A DNA stretch of 64,000 nt from positions 310,001 through 374,000 of the forward strand of contig NZ_AUFB01000003.1 of the NCBI RefSeq assembly GCF_000426285.1, given 5' to 3'. Shown here one piece after another: positions 16,601 to 26,360 of this stretch. Within the stretch, counting starts at the first letter, position 1. Each line of letters starts with the position of its first letter. The notes under the pieces are model-generated. The model saw only the letters and a list, made by a program, of their open reading frames with translations, did not search any database and had not been told where the DNA came from. The position numbers were made by a program, and so were the translations under genes. The stretch comes from Rhizobium leucaenae USDA 9039 (GTDB taxonomy: Bacteria > Pseudomonadota > Alphaproteobacteria > Rhizobiales > Rhizobiaceae).

Positions 16601-17365
16601 CTGCACCTGGCGTTCGACATGGTGCAGCGAGTCCTCGCGGGCAAGCCCGTCCATCAGCGAGCGCAGCTCTTCGAACTCCGCCTTTAGGCCAGCGGTTTCC
16701 GGCTGGCCGGGATGACCGGCAAGCTGGCTGATGCTGTCGGCAAGCCGCGCCATGTCCTCGCGCACATCGGCGGCGAAATGCTTGTCCTCGGCATTGTCCC
16801 GGATGTCGCGAATTTCTGCGCGTAACGCACTGACTTCGCGGGTAATGCTCTCTGCAATATCCCGTTTAAGGTCTTGCCGCAGGTTGACCAGCGCCTGAGC
16901 GATATCAACGGAGCTTTCCGGGGTAGAGCGAAGTGCTGAAGGTAGAGGCTGCCGCGAGGCCTGGTTTTCGCCAACGCGCCCGCCAAGCGGAGCTTCCTCG
17001 CGACGTGCATGCAGGCGTTCGCGGCTCGCTTCGAGAGCACGCTGGCGCTGGCGGATTTCGGCGAGCGGATCGGGCCGCAAATCGCTTTCCGCACGTTCGG
17101 TGCGGAGCGGACGTTCATAAGGGCGCGCGGCATACGCATCGCGCTCGGTGCGTGGCGTGCGGTCGGAAAGAGGAGCGCGCTCCGGCATCGGGGTCCGCTC
17201 AGGCGCCGCGGCATAGCCGTTTGCCACGCGCTGGCGCGTGTCCCGGGCGCCAGCCGTGCCCATCAGGCCTTCGATGCGCGCTTCCAGCCCCTCGATGGTG
17301 CGGCTCAACGCATCCAGCGACGCCCAGTCGCCCGTGCCGGTAGGATTTGATCGCGATCCGCTCAT
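13631..17365 (-). CDS. podJ: PodJ-like polarity factor: coiled coil, membrane segment, Sel1 repeats, peptidoglycan-binding domain
   Basis: Large protein (about 1244 residues from MSGSRSNPTGTGDW) that organises a cell pole in alphaproteobacteria. Residues 1-600 are cytoplasmic, charged and coiled-coil rich (repeated LEGRL, LEERLDQL and LAERLDYL patterns). An alanine-rich segment follows, then a single membrane segment near 805-827 (RPILLAIGAALLAIMAFPLV), an Ala/Pro/Thr periplasmic linker, about four Sel1-like repeats at ~975-1145 (ALFEIGVRYTDGRGV, APAQYRLASMYEKGNG), and a C-terminal peptidoglycan-binding domain (IQAILNNNGFDAGPPDGNMG). This is the order of Caulobacter PodJ and Sinorhizobium PodJ1. 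In-frame starts exist up to 17548; the chosen ATG gives a rhizobial-type N-terminus. Confidence 0.85.
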   Translation of the reverse strand: MSGSRSNPTGTGDWASLDALSRTIEGLEARIEGLMGTAGARDTRQRVANGYAAAPERTPMPERAPLSDRTPRTERDAYAARPYERPLRTERAESDLRPDPLAEIRQRQRALEASRERLHARREEAPLGGRVGENQASRQPLPSALRSTPESSVDIAQALVNLRQDLKRDIAESITREVSALRAEIRDIRDNAEDKHFAADVREDMARLADSISQLAGHPGQPETAGLKAEFEELRSLMDGLAREDSLHHVERQVQAIDTNGLQDELVSLAYRLDDIKQHLGSMSDSPAVHALENKLLSIATAVESFGGMIQPQDQAMQRLEGRISGLADQIDMMSREAARRQPADDLSGRLEALAMRIDELGNAKAAARLEERLDQLSYLMERSQRAAPQPELVNHLADISRKIDALEQGSVDHALAERLDYLARRIDEMDFHPPQSAANLDDGAVRRLEGRLSDIAMRLEASTAAAPTDTQALRNLEEQIAHLSTLLMHEPRAVADHIPADLDRRMSAIEDYMATNDEYIIEAARHAAEAVVEAYSREGMLGHGGTAADMSAMTALAEDLRHLEDLSRSSDERTHRTFEALHGTLLQIADRLDHMEHRQPAPAMPAAKFESDVFATADSSTVKAPLAAPHKAGPVIRTVAPAESAASPEVAVAQAVEAVTKAEIKAAAKKEGGKSSLLASLGRRFFMPEKAEPIFLPDRPVIEQAPSIDPVDMMPAEEANELLEPGSGAPDIKKILERVRASQNAARNGATKQPSENERADYIAAARRAAQAAAMEVDQTQRSAPAPKNGEKKRGAFSRFRRPILLAIGAALLAIMAFPLVNTLTRGQKAPPPAEVSVLTSTAESGATNGASANAAQMPALGAQAPTNAPATQAPATEAPAVDAAATAQSSAAPTNPATSPTNDHLTTAATLDGSEASETLAPAGSAAPAQQTAAFVPANATATPVAAATQASAPTAAITVPDGIQPPTLVAAAKSGDPVALFEIGVRYTDGRGVAADLKQAANWYQLSADKGFAPAQYRLASMYEKGNGLERDLTKAKDYYEQAAKQGNASAMHNLAVLYASGAAGPQDYPTAANWFIKAANLGVSDSQFNLAILYARGNGVKQDLQESYKWFAIAAKGGDKDASQKRDEVANAMKQDELESARAKVDLWKAQPLDAKANGTTIPEEWTTGKGVNTASIDMKKAIRNIQAILNNNGFDAGPPDGNMGGKTVAALKSFQKSVGLPQDGRVSNQVVKELLARNK

Positions 17366-17832
17366 CTTCTTGCTCGCTTCGACATATGGACCACTCAAAG
17401 GCCATCTTCGCTTGTGGGAAGGCAGCTTCGCGGGTTCGCGCGCAGACCGCATCCCACCGTTCGGAAAGAAATAATGTATTAGGCTTTCCTCAGGCTGAAC
17501 CGCGAAACGGCGCTCCATCAAGCTAAAGATGAAAGAAACGCGAAGCATCGCTGCTCATCCCGCACAATTCACGAAACGTAGTAAACAACCCGTTAAGTTT
17601 TGCCGAAATCTTAACCTTTTATTTTGGCCTTGTTATTGAATATGCTCACGTTCTTATATGGCTGACGGAGTGGCTGCTGGTGAGATCGGCGTGTTGAACA
17701 TCAAACGTTCTCTTATCGTGCCGTGGTCCGATGGACAGAAATTGCAAATTCTTAAAATTGAGCGGCGTTATATTTTTCTCAATTGAGCTGTGGAACCATG
17801 GGTTGATTTAAATATCCTTGGGAGCCGAACGC
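17366..17832. other. Divergent control region of podJ and an acyltransferase gene
   Basis: 467 bases, AT-rich in the middle. GTTAAG at 17592-17597 and CTTAAC at 17610-17615 form an inverted repeat upstream of the podJ-like gene; such TTAAC half-sites resemble CtrA targets, but the spacing is not the TTAA-N7-TTAA consensus. AATTGAG at 17756-17762 pairs with CTCAATT at 17778-17784, upstream of the acyltransferase. No supported open frame. Confidence 0.4.
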
Positions 17833-18861
17833 GTGCCGCCATCCATTGCCCGTGAACCGGATCAGGTACATCACATCCCGGCCCTCGATGGATGGCGCGG
17901 GCTGGCTGTCATCATGGTGTTGATGGGCCATTTCGGGGCCGACCGATATCTGCCAAACTTCAGCTCATTCGGCGTCGATCTGTTCTTCGTGCTGTCGGGG
18001 CGATTGATGGCGGACATTTTGTTCATCAAGCACATGCCGCTACCGATGTTTTTCGCCAAACGGTTTGCGCGCGTTTATCCCGCGCTGTTTATGTTCGTAT
18101 TGATTACCGGCCTCGCTTTTCATGGCAGGGTCGGCGAATATGACCTGAATGTCGCCGCTTTGGCGCTGACGTTCACCCTGAACTACGCCATGGCCTATGG
18201 GCACCCTTTTTCCCTGTTGGATCACATCTGGTCCCTATGCGTCGAGGAGCACAGCTATATCCTCCTGGGTTTGATCGCCTTCGCTACGCGCTTATGGAGC
18301 AAACCCATCGCCTGGGGCCTCATTCTTGCAGCCGGATTGATGGCCTTGATCAACGGAGTGGTTCGGATACATCTGTCGCAGGGAGACTGGGGGTTGATAA
18401 TGTGGCGCACCGATGTCGCCATGGCCGGGATATTCATCTCCGCAGCCCTCTTTATTTTTCTCCGACCAAGCTTGCATCGGGATCATTGGACATGGATTGC
18501 GCCATGTGCCCTGGTGAGCGCGATCTTGGCGCGGATGTTTGGCGTAGATGCCATTGTATTTTTCGGCGTCAAAACGATCCTGCTGGCGACGGCCGTTATC
18601 GGAATCGAATATTCAGCCCCGTGGTTCCGGAGAAATTTCGAAGGCGATGTGCTCCGCTTTATCGGGCAATGCTCCTTCTCGATTTACTTATGGCAGGAAC
18701 CCTTTTTCAAACTGACAGGCTTAGGTGTCGTACCGCCTGTTTTCCTGCTTGTCTTGGGTATCGCCTGCGGTGTGGCAAGCTACTATCTCATAGAACGCCC
18801 GCTGCGTGCCACGCTCAACGCCATGTTCAGCCGCCGCCCAGTCGAGCAAACTCTCGCCTGA
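17833..18861 (+). CDS. Acyltransferase family 3 membrane protein (OafA/YrhL-like)
   Basis: 342-residue integral membrane O-acyltransferase that probably transfers acetyl or similar groups to a surface sugar. The N-terminal signature HIPALDGWRGLAVIMVLMGH, with the catalytic-region His, and FGVDLFFVLSG are diagnostic. About ten hydrophobic segments follow. The C-terminal IGQCSFSIYLWQEPFF and the closing YYLIERPLRATL are also family marks. No ATG is in frame; GTG at 17833 has GGGAG eight bases upstream, better than the TTG at 17818. It stands alone, so the modified polysaccharide cannot be named. Confidence 0.88.
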   Translation: MPPSIAREPDQVHHIPALDGWRGLAVIMVLMGHFGADRYLPNFSSFGVDLFFVLSGRLMADILFIKHMPLPMFFAKRFARVYPALFMFVLITGLAFHGRVGEYDLNVAALALTFTLNYAMAYGHPFSLLDHIWSLCVEEHSYILLGLIAFATRLWSKPIAWGLILAAGLMALINGVVRIHLSQGDWGLIMWRTDVAMAGIFISAALFIFLRPSLHRDHWTWIAPCALVSAILARMFGVDAIVFFGVKTILLATAVIGIEYSAPWFRRNFEGDVLRFIGQCSFSIYLWQEPFFKLTGLGVVPPVFLLVLGIACGVASYYLIERPLRATLNAMFSRRPVEQTLA

Positions 18862-19032
18862 CTTCGAGTTTGCAGAAGCTCCGCATGACCGATCGCCGGA
18901 TGTCGGAGAGATCGATGATCCTATTTTCGGTTAAGCGAGCGGCCACAGGGTAAGCATATCTCCGTCGCCTGCGGCATTATTTCCATTGCCCGCTTTGCCA
19001 TCCTACCTAAAAATTCGCTTTGCCGTCCAAAT

Positions 19033-19054
19033 TTGACGTTTACGCAAACGTCAA
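19033..19054. promoter_or_regulatory. Perfect palindromic operator upstream of the beta-oxidation operon
   Basis: TTGACGTTT-ACGC-AAACGTCAA has nine-base arms that are exact complements around a four-base centre. It ends 67 bases before the acyl-CoA dehydrogenase start. It resembles MerR-type LiuR sites described for fatty-acid and branched-chain amino acid catabolic genes in proteobacteria, but the regulator is not encoded in this window, so the identity is inference. Confidence 0.65.
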
Positions 19055-19120
19055 TATTTTGTAAGGCTAGGTGAAAGGCCGGAATACGAGTCCCGGCGGC
19101 GAATTGGAGGAATTCGAAAG

Positions 19121-20917
19121 ATGCCAGTCTACAAGGCCCCGGTGAACGATACGCTTTTCGTCCTGAACGATGTGCTCGGACTGGAACGCTACAACAATCT
19201 GCCGGGTTTTGCCGAAGCCAGTCTCGATATGATCGAGGCGATCGTCGGCGAGGCGGCCAAGTTGTCGGAAGAAGTGCTTTTTCCGCTGAATTATTCCGGC
19301 GATCAGGAAGGCTGCGTGCGCCATGACGACGGCACGGTCTCGACGCCGAAGGGCTTCAAGGAGGCTTACCGTGCCTATTACGAGGGCGGCTGGCTGGGCC
19401 TGGCGGTGCCGGAGGAATTCGGAGGGCAGGGGCTGCCCTACACGCTGCATTGCGCCGTCGGCGAATATACCTCCGCCGCCAACATGTCGCTGATGATGTA
19501 TCCGGGCCTGACGCAAGGCGCGATCGCCGCCATTCTCGTACATGGTTCCGAGGAGCAGAAGCGGACCTATCTGCCGAAGATGGTCGAGGGCACCTGGTCC
19601 GGGACCATGAACCTCACGGAACCGCATTGCGGCACCGATCTCGGCCTGCTGCGCACCAAGGCCGTTCCGCAAGGCGATGGTAGCTATAAAATATCGGGCC
19701 AGAAGATCTTCATCTCCGCCGGCGAACACGACATGACGGATAATATCGTGCATCTGGTGCTCGCCCGCATCGAGGGAGCGCCGGAGGGCACCAAGGGTAT
19801 TTCGCTGTTCATCGTACCGAAATTCACGGTCGGGTCGGATGGTTCGCCAGGCTCTCGCAATGCGGTCTCCTGCGGCGCGATCGAGCACAAGATGGGCATT
19901 CACGGCAACGCCACCTGCGTCATGAACTATGATGAGGCCACCGGCTTCCTGATCGGCGCCGAGAACAAAGGCCTCAACGCCATGTTCGTCATGATGAACG
20001 AAGCCCGTCTCGGCGTCGGCCTGCAGGGGCTGTCGGTTGCCGAAATCGCCTATCAGAATGCCGTCGCCTATGCCCGCGAGCGCATCCAGGGTCGCTCGCT
20101 TTCCGGCCCGAAGGCGCCGGACAGAAAGGCGGACCCGATCATCGTTCATCCCGATATCCGCCGCTCGCTGATGACCATCCGCGCTTTTAACGAGGCTGGC
20201 CGCGCCTTCCTGCTATGGACGGCGCTGAAGTCCGATATCGCCCATCGCTCGCCAGACGAGAAGGAGCGTCAGGCGGCCGACGATGTCCTTGGCCTGGCGA
20301 CGCCGATCCTGAAGGGCGTCATGACCGACAAGGGTTTCGAGCACGCAGTCATGGCGCAGCAGGTCTTCGGCGGCCACGGTTATATCGAAGAGCATGGTAT
20401 GAGCCAGTATGTCCGCGATGCTCGCATCACCATGATCTACGAAGGCGCCAACGGCATCCAGGCGCTTGATCTCGTCGGGCGCAAATTGGCGCTGAACGGC
20501 GGCCGCGCCGTCATGGCGCTGTTCAAGGAGATCGGTGATTTCTGCGAGGAGAACCGCAATGACGGCGAGATGGCCTTCTTCACAAAGCATCTGAAGAAGG
20601 GGTTGAACGACGTTCAGGCCGCGACCATGTGGTTCATGCAGAACGCCATGGCGAAGCCCGACAATGCCGGCGCCGGCTCGACGGATTACATGCACCTCTT
20701 CGGCCTCGTCGTCCTCGGTTACATGTGGGCGAAGATGGCGAAGGCCGCGCAAGCCGGTCTCGCCGGCGGCGACAGCGCCCGCACGGATTATTTGAAGAAC
20801 AAGCTTGTCACGGCGCGGTTTTACATGGAGCGCATCATGCCGGAAACGGCGCTGCGCAAGGCTCGCATCGAAACCGGCGCGGATACGATGATGGAACTGG
20901 CGGCGGAAGCGTTTTGA
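19121..20917 (+). CDS. Acyl-CoA dehydrogenase (FadE-type, long form)
   Basis: 598-residue flavoenzyme introducing the first double bond of beta-oxidation. The size and C-terminal extension fit the 600-residue bacterial class. Visible features: [10 protein letters not shown] early, the FAD-binding stretch [32 protein letters not shown], and the catalytic-base motif [19 protein letters not shown] with Glu near residue 441. Strong Shine-Dalgarno GGAGGA upstream. First gene of a three-gene operon with thiolase and FadB-type enzyme, behind a palindromic operator. Similar three-gene sets in S. meliloti act in fatty-acid breakdown. Confidence 0.93.
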   Translation: MPVYKAPVNDTLFVLNDVLGLERYNNLPGFAEASLDMIEAIVGEAAKLSEEVLFPLNYSGDQEGCVRHDDGTVSTPKGFKEAYRAYYEGGWLGLAVPEEFGGQGLPYTLHCAVGEYTSAANMSLMMYPGLTQGAIAAILVHGSEEQKRTYLPKMVEGTWSGTMNLTEPHCGTDLGLLRTKAVPQGDGSYKISGQKIFISAGEHDMTDNIVHLVLARIEGAPEGTKGISLFIVPKFTVGSDGSPGSRNAVSCGAIEHKMGIHGNATCVMNYDEATGFLIGAENKGLNAMFVMMNEARLGVGLQGLSVAEIAYQNAVAYARERIQGRSLSGPKAPDRKADPIIVHPDIRRSLMTIRAFNEAGRAFLLWTALKSDIAHRSPDEKERQAADDVLGLATPILKGVMTDKGFEHAVMAQQVFGGHGYIEEHGMSQYVRDARITMIYEGANGIQALDLVGRKLALNGGRAVMALFKEIGDFCEENRNDGEMAFFTKHLKKGLNDVQAATMWFMQNAMAKPDNAGAGSTDYMHLFGLVVLGYMWAKMAKAAQAGLAGGDSARTDYLKNKLVTARFYMERIMPETALRKARIETGADTMMELAAEAF

Positions 20918-20926
20918 TGAAAATCC

Positions 20927-21078
20927 CCTTCTCCCCAGCGGGGAGAAGGTGCCCGCCCTTCGATCAACTCAGGGGGCGGATGAGGGGGTGCCTTGAGCGA
21001 CGAGCGAAAGGCAGCCTTACGGTGCAACGCCCCCTCAACCTGCGCTAACGTGCATCCTTCTCCCCGCCGGGGAGAAGG
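20927..21078. repeat. RIME-like palindromic intergenic repeat, copy 2
   Basis: Flanked by two hairpins, CCTTCTCCCC-AGC-GGGGAGAAGG at 20927-20949 and CCTTCTCCCC-GCC-GGGGAGAAGG at 21056-21078, with inner GAGGGGG and CGCCCCCTCAAC stretches like copies 1 and 3. It sits inside the beta-oxidation operon between the dehydrogenase and thiolase genes, where it could affect mRNA processing. Confidence 0.8.
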
Positions 21079-21122
21079 TGGGTATGAATACAACGGCGCT
21101 TGCCGCCGCAGGGAGATGAGAC

Positions 21123-22331
21123 ATGACCGAGGTTTTCATTTACGACCATGTGCGCACGCCGCGCGGGCGTGGCAAGAAGGATGGGGCGCTGCATGAAGTG
21201 CCCTCCGTTCGCCTTGCCGCCAAGACGCTGGAGGCGATCCGCGACCGCAACGGGCTCGATACGAAGAGGGTCGACGATATCATCATGGGCTGCGTCGATC
21301 CGGTGATGGATGCCGGCGCCGTCATTCCCAAGGCAGCCGCCTTCGAAGCAGGTTATTCGACCACGGCGCCCGGTATGCAGATCTCGCGCTTTTGCGCCTC
21401 GGGCCTCGATGCCGTGAATTTCGGCGCAGCCAAGATCGCGCAAGGAGCCGATGATATCGTCATCGCCGGTGGCGTCGAGAGCATGTCGCGCGTCGGGCTC
21501 GGCATGTCCGGCGGCGCCTGGTTCATGGACCCCTCGGTCAACTTCCCGGCCTATTTCATGCCGCAGGGCGTATCCGCCGATCTCATCGCCACCAAATACG
21601 GCTTTTCACGCGACGATGTCGACGCCTATGCCGTCGAGAGCCAGAAGCGAGCGGCAAATGCCTGGGATAAAGGCTATTTCAAGAATTCCGTCGTGCCGGT
21701 GAAGGATATCAATGGCCTGACCATTCTCGACAGGGATGAGCATATGCGCCCCGGCACCGATATGCAGGCGCTGGCCTCGCTCAATCCATCCTTTCAGATG
21801 CCCGGCGAGATGGGCGGCTTCGAAGCCGTCGCGATCCAGTCGCATCCGGAAATCGAACGCATCAATTACGTGCACCATGCGGGCAATTCCTCCGGCATCG
21901 TTGACGGCGCCGCCGCCGTGCTGCTCGGCTCCAAGGCCGGCGGCGAGAGCATGGGACTGAAGCCGCGCGGCCGGATCAAGGCTTTCGCCAATATCGGCTC
22001 CGACCCGGCGCTGATGTTGACCGGCCCGGTCGACGTCACCGAGAAACTGCTGAAGCGCACCGGCATGACGCTCGCCGACATTGATCTTTTCGAGCTCAAC
22101 GAGGCCTTTGCGGCCGTCGTGCTGCGCTATATGCAGGCTTTCGATATTGGGCATGACAAGATCAACGTCAACGGCGGGGCGATTGCCATGGGCCATCCGC
22201 TCGGCGCCACCGGCGCGATGATCCTCGGCACGGTGCTGGACGAGCTGGAGCGCCGTGATCTCAATACGGCGCTGGTGACACTCTGCATCGGCGCCGGCAT
22301 GGGCACTGCGACGATCGTGGAACGCGTCTGA
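21123..22331 (+). CDS. fadA: Acetyl-CoA acyltransferase (thiolase, FadA-type)
   Basis: 402-residue thiolase cleaving 3-ketoacyl-CoA to acetyl-CoA in the last step of beta-oxidation. The nucleophilic Cys lies in [10 protein letters not shown] near residue 91, the active-site His in [10 protein letters not shown] near 357, and the second Cys in LCIGAGMG near the C-terminus. The N-terminus [17 protein letters not shown] is typical. Good Shine-Dalgarno (GGGAGATGA). It is separated from the upstream dehydrogenase by an intergenic repeat and followed 14 bases later by the FadB-type gene. A biosynthetic PhaA-type role is less likely given the neighbours. Confidence 0.92.
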   Translation: MTEVFIYDHVRTPRGRGKKDGALHEVPSVRLAAKTLEAIRDRNGLDTKRVDDIIMGCVDPVMDAGAVIPKAAAFEAGYSTTAPGMQISRFCASGLDAVNFGAAKIAQGADDIVIAGGVESMSRVGLGMSGGAWFMDPSVNFPAYFMPQGVSADLIATKYGFSRDDVDAYAVESQKRAANAWDKGYFKNSVVPVKDINGLTILDRDEHMRPGTDMQALASLNPSFQMPGEMGGFEAVAIQSHPEIERINYVHHAGNSSGIVDGAAAVLLGSKAGGESMGLKPRGRIKAFANIGSDPALMLTGPVDVTEKLLKRTGMTLADIDLFELNEAFAAVVLRYMQAFDIGHDKINVNGGAIAMGHPLGATGAMILGTVLDELERRDLNTALVTLCIGAGMGTATIVERV

Positions 22332-22345
22332 GGGGAGCGGAAACA

Positions 22346-24556
22346 ATGGCTTATACGAATTTCACCGTCGAGACCGACGCGGACGGCATTGCACTCGTCA
22401 CCTGGGACATGCCCGGCAAATCGATGAACGTCTTTACTGCCGAGGTGTTGGAGGAACTGAACGCCCTCATTGATGCGACCGTTGCCGACAAGGCGATCAA
22501 GGGCGTGGTCATTACCTCGGGAAAATCCTCCTTTTCCGGCGGAGCCGATCTGTCGATGATCAAATCGCTCTTCTCCGTCTATCAGGACGAGAAGGCGAGG
22601 AATCCGGCGACGGCGGCGCAAAAGCTCTTTGATCTCGTCGGCCGGATGACCGGTCTGTTCCGTAAGCTCGAGACCTGCGGCAAGCCCTGGGTTTCCGCGA
22701 TCAACGGCACTTGCATGGGCGGTGCGCTGGAGATGTCGCTTGCCTGCCATGGCCGCGTTGCCTCCAACGCCAAGAGCGTCAAGCTGGCGCTGCCTGAGGT
22801 CAAGGTCGGCATCTTCCCCGGCGCCGGCGGTACCCAGCGCATCTCGCGGCTGGCCGATGCGCAGTCGGCGTTGCAAATGATGACGACGGGTCAATCGCTG
22901 ACGGCAGCACGCGCCAAGGCGATGAACCTCCTGCATCAGGTGGTTGAGCCGGATCAACTGATCTCCGCCGCCAAGCAGATGATCAAGGATGGTCTGAAGC
23001 CTGTCGCTCCCTGGGATGAAAAGGGTTTCAAGGTGCCCGGCGGCGGCATCTGGACGCCTGCTGCCGCGCAGCTCTGGCCGGCTGCGCCCGCAATCCTTCG
23101 TCGGGAGACATCGGGCAACTATCCGGCCGCGCTCGCCATCCTCAAATGCGTCTATGAAGGCCTGCAGGTTCCCTTCGACACCGGTCTCAAGATCGAGCAG
23201 CGCTATTTCACCCAGGTGTTGCAGACAACCGAAGCCTATTCGATGATCCGCTCGCTGTTCATCTCCATGCAGGAACTCGGCAAGGGCGCCCGGCGACCGG
23301 CCGGGCAGCCGAAGACCGAGCTGAAGAAGGTCGGCGTCGTCGGCGCCGGATTCATGGGCGCCTCGATTGCCTATGTCACCGCCGCAGCCGGCATCGCCGT
23401 CACCCTCATCGATCGCGACATCGAAGCGGCCGGCAAGGGCAAGGCGGTCGCGGAAGGTCTGGTGAAGGAATCTGTCGGTAAGGGAAGAATTACGCGAGAC
23501 GAAGGCGCGGCTCTGCTTGCCTGCATCACGCCTTCGGCCGACTATGCCGACCTCAGCGATGCCGATCTCGTCATCGAGGCGGTGTTCGAGGATCGTGATG
23601 TGAAGAAAGCGGTCATCGAGGCCGTTGAAGCCGTGCTGCCCGCGGGCGCCGTCTTCGCCACCAACACCTCGACCCTGCCGATCACCGGCCTTGCGAAGAA
23701 TTCCAAGCGCCCGACGGATTTCATCGGCATCCATTTCTTTTCGCCGGTCGAGAAGATGCTGCTGACCGAAGTCATTCTTGGCAAGGAGACGGGCGACCGC
23801 GCCCTTGCCGTTGCGCTCGATTACGTCGCTGCCATCAAGAAGACCCCGATCGTCGTCAACGACACCCGTGGCTTCTTCGTCAATCGCTGCGTGCTGCGCT
23901 ACATGTCGGAAGCCTATGACATGTTGATCGAAGGCGTGCCGCCGGCCATGATCGAAAACGCCGCGAAGATGGCAGGCATGCCGGTCGGGCCATTGGCACT
24001 CAACGACGAAGTCGCCATCGACCTGTCGCTGAAGATCCTTAAGGCCGCCGTCGCCGATCTCGGCGACAAGGCTGTTGATGTCAGGCACATGCAGTTGGTT
24101 ACGCGCCTGGTGGAAGACGAAGGCCGCTTCGGTCGCAAGAATTCCAAGGGCTTTTACGATTATCCGCCGAAGCCGGGCAAGAAGTCTCTCTGGCCGGGCC
24201 TGAAGGACCTCTATCCGCAGAAGAAGGCCGAGGAGATCGATGTCAACGTCCTGAAGCAGCGCTTCCTCGCCACCATCGCGCTGGAGGCGGCGCGGACCAT
24301 GGAAGAGGGCATCGTCACCGACCCGCGCGAAGCCGATGTCGGCTCCATCCTCGGCTTTGGCTTCGCCCCCTATACCGGCGGTGCGCTCTCCTACATCGAC
24401 GCAATGGGCGTCAAAGCCTTCGTGGAACTCTGCGAAACGTTGGCTAAGGCTTACGGACGGCAGTTCAAGCCCACGGCGCTGCTGAAGGATATGGCGGCGA
24501 AGGGCGAGACGTTTTATGGGCGATTTGACCCGTATGGCGTGAAAACGGCAGCGTAA
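22346..24556 (+). CDS. fadB: Multifunctional fatty-acid oxidation enzyme: enoyl-CoA hydratase / 3-hydroxyacyl-CoA dehydrogenase
   Basis: 736-residue fusion acting between the dehydrogenase and thiolase steps. Residues 1-200 are an enoyl-CoA hydratase domain ([40 protein letters not shown]). The NAD-binding domain begins near 328 with [16 protein letters not shown]. The dehydrogenase signature [19 protein letters not shown] and the C-terminal 3HCDH domain ([22 protein letters not shown]) follow. Its size is like FadB/FadJ alpha subunits. Together with the FadA-type thiolase it should form the trifunctional complex. A hairpin 53 bases downstream probably ends the operon. Confidence 0.95.
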   Translation: MAYTNFTVETDADGIALVTWDMPGKSMNVFTAEVLEELNALIDATVADKAIKGVVITSGKSSFSGGADLSMIKSLFSVYQDEKARNPATAAQKLFDLVGRMTGLFRKLETCGKPWVSAINGTCMGGALEMSLACHGRVASNAKSVKLALPEVKVGIFPGAGGTQRISRLADAQSALQMMTTGQSLTAARAKAMNLLHQVVEPDQLISAAKQMIKDGLKPVAPWDEKGFKVPGGGIWTPAAAQLWPAAPAILRRETSGNYPAALAILKCVYEGLQVPFDTGLKIEQRYFTQVLQTTEAYSMIRSLFISMQELGKGARRPAGQPKTELKKVGVVGAGFMGASIAYVTAAAGIAVTLIDRDIEAAGKGKAVAEGLVKESVGKGRITRDEGAALLACITPSADYADLSDADLVIEAVFEDRDVKKAVIEAVEAVLPAGAVFATNTSTLPITGLAKNSKRPTDFIGIHFFSPVEKMLLTEVILGKETGDRALAVALDYVAAIKKTPIVVNDTRGFFVNRCVLRYMSEAYDMLIEGVPPAMIENAAKMAGMPVGPLALNDEVAIDLSLKILKAAVADLGDKAVDVRHMQLVTRLVEDEGRFGRKNSKGFYDYPPKPGKKSLWPGLKDLYPQKKAEEIDVNVLKQRFLATIALEAARTMEEGIVTDPREADVGSILGFGFAPYTGGALSYIDAMGVKAFVELCETLAKAYGRQFKPTALLKDMAAKGETFYGRFDPYGVKTAA

Positions 24557-24608
24557 AAGAGTTTTCCTCCAAGAGAGAACATGGCCACGCAAACCCGCGA
24601 AAAATAGT

Positions 24609-24633
24609 GGGCCGCTCCTGTCGGGAGCGGCCC
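24609..24633 (+). terminator. Hairpin terminator after fadB
   Basis: GGGCCGCTCC pairs perfectly with GGAGCGGCCC (ten-base arms, five-base loop). It is followed only by a short TT, so a weak intrinsic terminator or mRNA-stabilising stem. Confidence 0.6.
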
Positions 24634-24680
24634 TTACCATTCGTCCTCTGCTCAGTTCCATTGCACAGAGGAGATGAAAG

Positions 24681-25124
24681 ATGGCCGAAATCATCGGAAA
24701 CCGCGAAGAGGCTGACGCTATCTTTGCCATGCTTGTCGCTTGGGCGACGGCGATCGGAGAGAAGAATACCGCCGGCGTCCTGTCGCATGTGACCGACGAC
24801 ATTGTGGAATTCACTTTGGCGCCGCCGCTGCAATATAAGGGCAAGGATCAGGCTGGTCTGCAGGGCTGGTTCGATACTTGGCAGGGGCCCATCGAAGGCG
24901 ATGTCGAAGATCAGAAGCTGACGATCGGCGGGGATATCGCCTTCTGGAGTGGTCTGACGCACATGCTGGGTACCAAGACCGACGGCACCAAGGTCGACCT
25001 CTGGTTCCGCCAGACGCTTGGTCTCAGAAAGGAAGCCGGCGTCTGGAAGATCGCCCATGATCACACATCGGTCCCCTTCGCCATGGACGGCAGCGGCTTG
25101 GCGGAGCTTGGATTGAAGCCGTAA
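24681..25124 (+). CDS. SnoaL-like / NTF2-fold protein
   Basis: 147-residue soluble protein with an NTF2-like cone fold suggested by the N-terminal helix ([21 protein letters not shown]), then [20 protein letters not shown], and the C-terminal strand pattern [21 protein letters not shown], which is typical of SnoaL/ketosteroid-isomerase-like ring proteins. Shine-Dalgarno GGAG precedes the start. It stands alone after the beta-oxidation operon hairpin and converges with the MFS gene. Substrate unknown; annotation rests on fold resemblance. Confidence 0.8.
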   Translation: MAEIIGNREEADAIFAMLVAWATAIGEKNTAGVLSHVTDDIVEFTLAPPLQYKGKDQAGLQGWFDTWQGPIEGDVEDQKLTIGGDIAFWSGLTHMLGTKTDGTKVDLWFRQTLGLRKEAGVWKIAHDHTSVPFAMDGSGLAELGLKP

Positions 25125-25132
25125 TCGCAGGT

Positions 25133-26344
25133 TCAGGCTGACGCTGTGATCTTCTCCCGTCCGGCCCTCAACGCCAGCACGCCGCTGACGATCAGGACCA
25201 GAATGGCGGCCGCATAGATATCCGTCGTTGCCGTGAATCCGACAGCCTTGGACAGAAACCCGGCCAAAATGGCGGGCAGGCTGAAGGCGAGGTAGCTTTG
25301 GATGTAGAAGGCCGAAAGCAGGCCGGCGCGTTCGTCGGGCTTGGCCAATGGCATGATGCTTCTAACTGTGCCGAGGAAGGTCGCCCCGAAGCCGGCGCCA
25401 GCGATCAGCGTTCCCAAGGCAAGGATCGACACCTGCGCCGCATGCACGCCGGCGATGACGGTCAATATGCCGAGCATCATGCTGGGTATGCCGAACGTCA
25501 TGGCCGTGGTGGCGGATCTCTTGCGCAGCAGGGATACGGCCGCCGCACCGCTGATCGTCAAGGCTGCGACCACGGAGCCGCCGACGAGAGGTGCGGTGCT
25601 GCCCGTCGTCGCGCTGACCAGCGAGGGCACCAGCGACAGATAGAAGCCGCCGAGCGCCCAGACGGCGACGTTGACCGGCGTCAGCGCCAGCAGCGTCCGG
25701 CGCACCTGTTGTGGAACTGCGACTTCCGGTTTCAGCGATGCGAGCAGCCCGCTCCGCCGGGGTGTCGTCTCCGGCACCAGCCACAGCAGCACCGCCTGCA
25801 GGGCCAGCAGAGCGAGCATAACGATATAGACGAGCAGGGTCGGCGCCGGGGCGAATTGGACCAGAAGGCTCGTGCCGAGGGCACCGATCGCCATGCCGGT
25901 AAGCGGCGCAAGACTATTGGTGATCGCTCCCTTGATCGGATCGAGATCGACAAGGGCGGCGCCGATCGAGCTTGCGGCGGCACCGGTGGCCAAGCCTTGC
26001 ACGACGCGCGCGGCAATCAGCCAATTCGGGCCATCGGCCATTAAAAACAGCGCCATCGCCACCATATTGAGGATGAGCGAGGCAAAGATCACCGGCCGTC
26101 GTCCCAGATGATCGGAAATCGAGCCGATGATCAGAAGCGAAATGAGGAGCGCGAAGGCATAGACGGCGAAGATCACCGTGATCAGCACCGGCGAGAAGGC
26201 AAAAACCTGCTGGTAGATGCGATAGAGCGGCGTCGGAGCGGAGGAGGCGGCAAAGAACGTAGCGCTGGTGGCGGCGTGAAAGAGCGGTGCTAATCGCCGG
26301 CCAGCCGTCCGTGGCGAATTGGCGGTGGAATCCATCGTGATCAT
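25133..26344 (-). CDS. MFS transporter (drug-efflux-like)
   Basis: 403-residue major facilitator with about twelve hydrophobic segments. The loop 2-3 signature GSISDHLGRRPVIF is near residue 76 and the segment 5 region RVVQGLATGAAASSIGAAL is efflux-type. ATG at 26344 is used; a second ATG three codons later is equally possible. Its promoter region holds two copies of a palindrome next to a divergent TetR-family gene, so it is probably repressed by that regulator and induced by a transported compound. Confidence 0.9.
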   Translation of the reverse strand: MITMDSTANSPRTAGRRLAPLFHAATSATFFAASSAPTPLYRIYQQVFAFSPVLITVIFAVYAFALLISLLIIGSISDHLGRRPVIFASLILNMVAMALFLMADGPNWLIAARVVQGLATGAAASSIGAALVDLDPIKGAITNSLAPLTGMAIGALGTSLLVQFAPAPTLLVYIVMLALLALQAVLLWLVPETTPRRSGLLASLKPEVAVPQQVRRTLLALTPVNVAVWALGGFYLSLVPSLVSATTGSTAPLVGGSVVAALTISGAAAVSLLRKRSATTAMTFGIPSMMLGILTVIAGVHAAQVSILALGTLIAGAGFGATFLGTVRSIMPLAKPDERAGLLSAFYIQSYLAFSLPAILAGFLSKAVGFTATTDIYAAAILVLIVSGVLALRAGREKITASA

Positions 26345-26360
26345 CGACTATATCCTGGCT

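Noticed and set aside
22127..24844. 905-codon open frame antisense to fadB and part of the thiolase gene
   Set aside because: It covers two clearly functional genes and arises from GC-rich codon bias. The translation is low-complexity, rich in Arg, Gly and Asp, with no recognisable domain.
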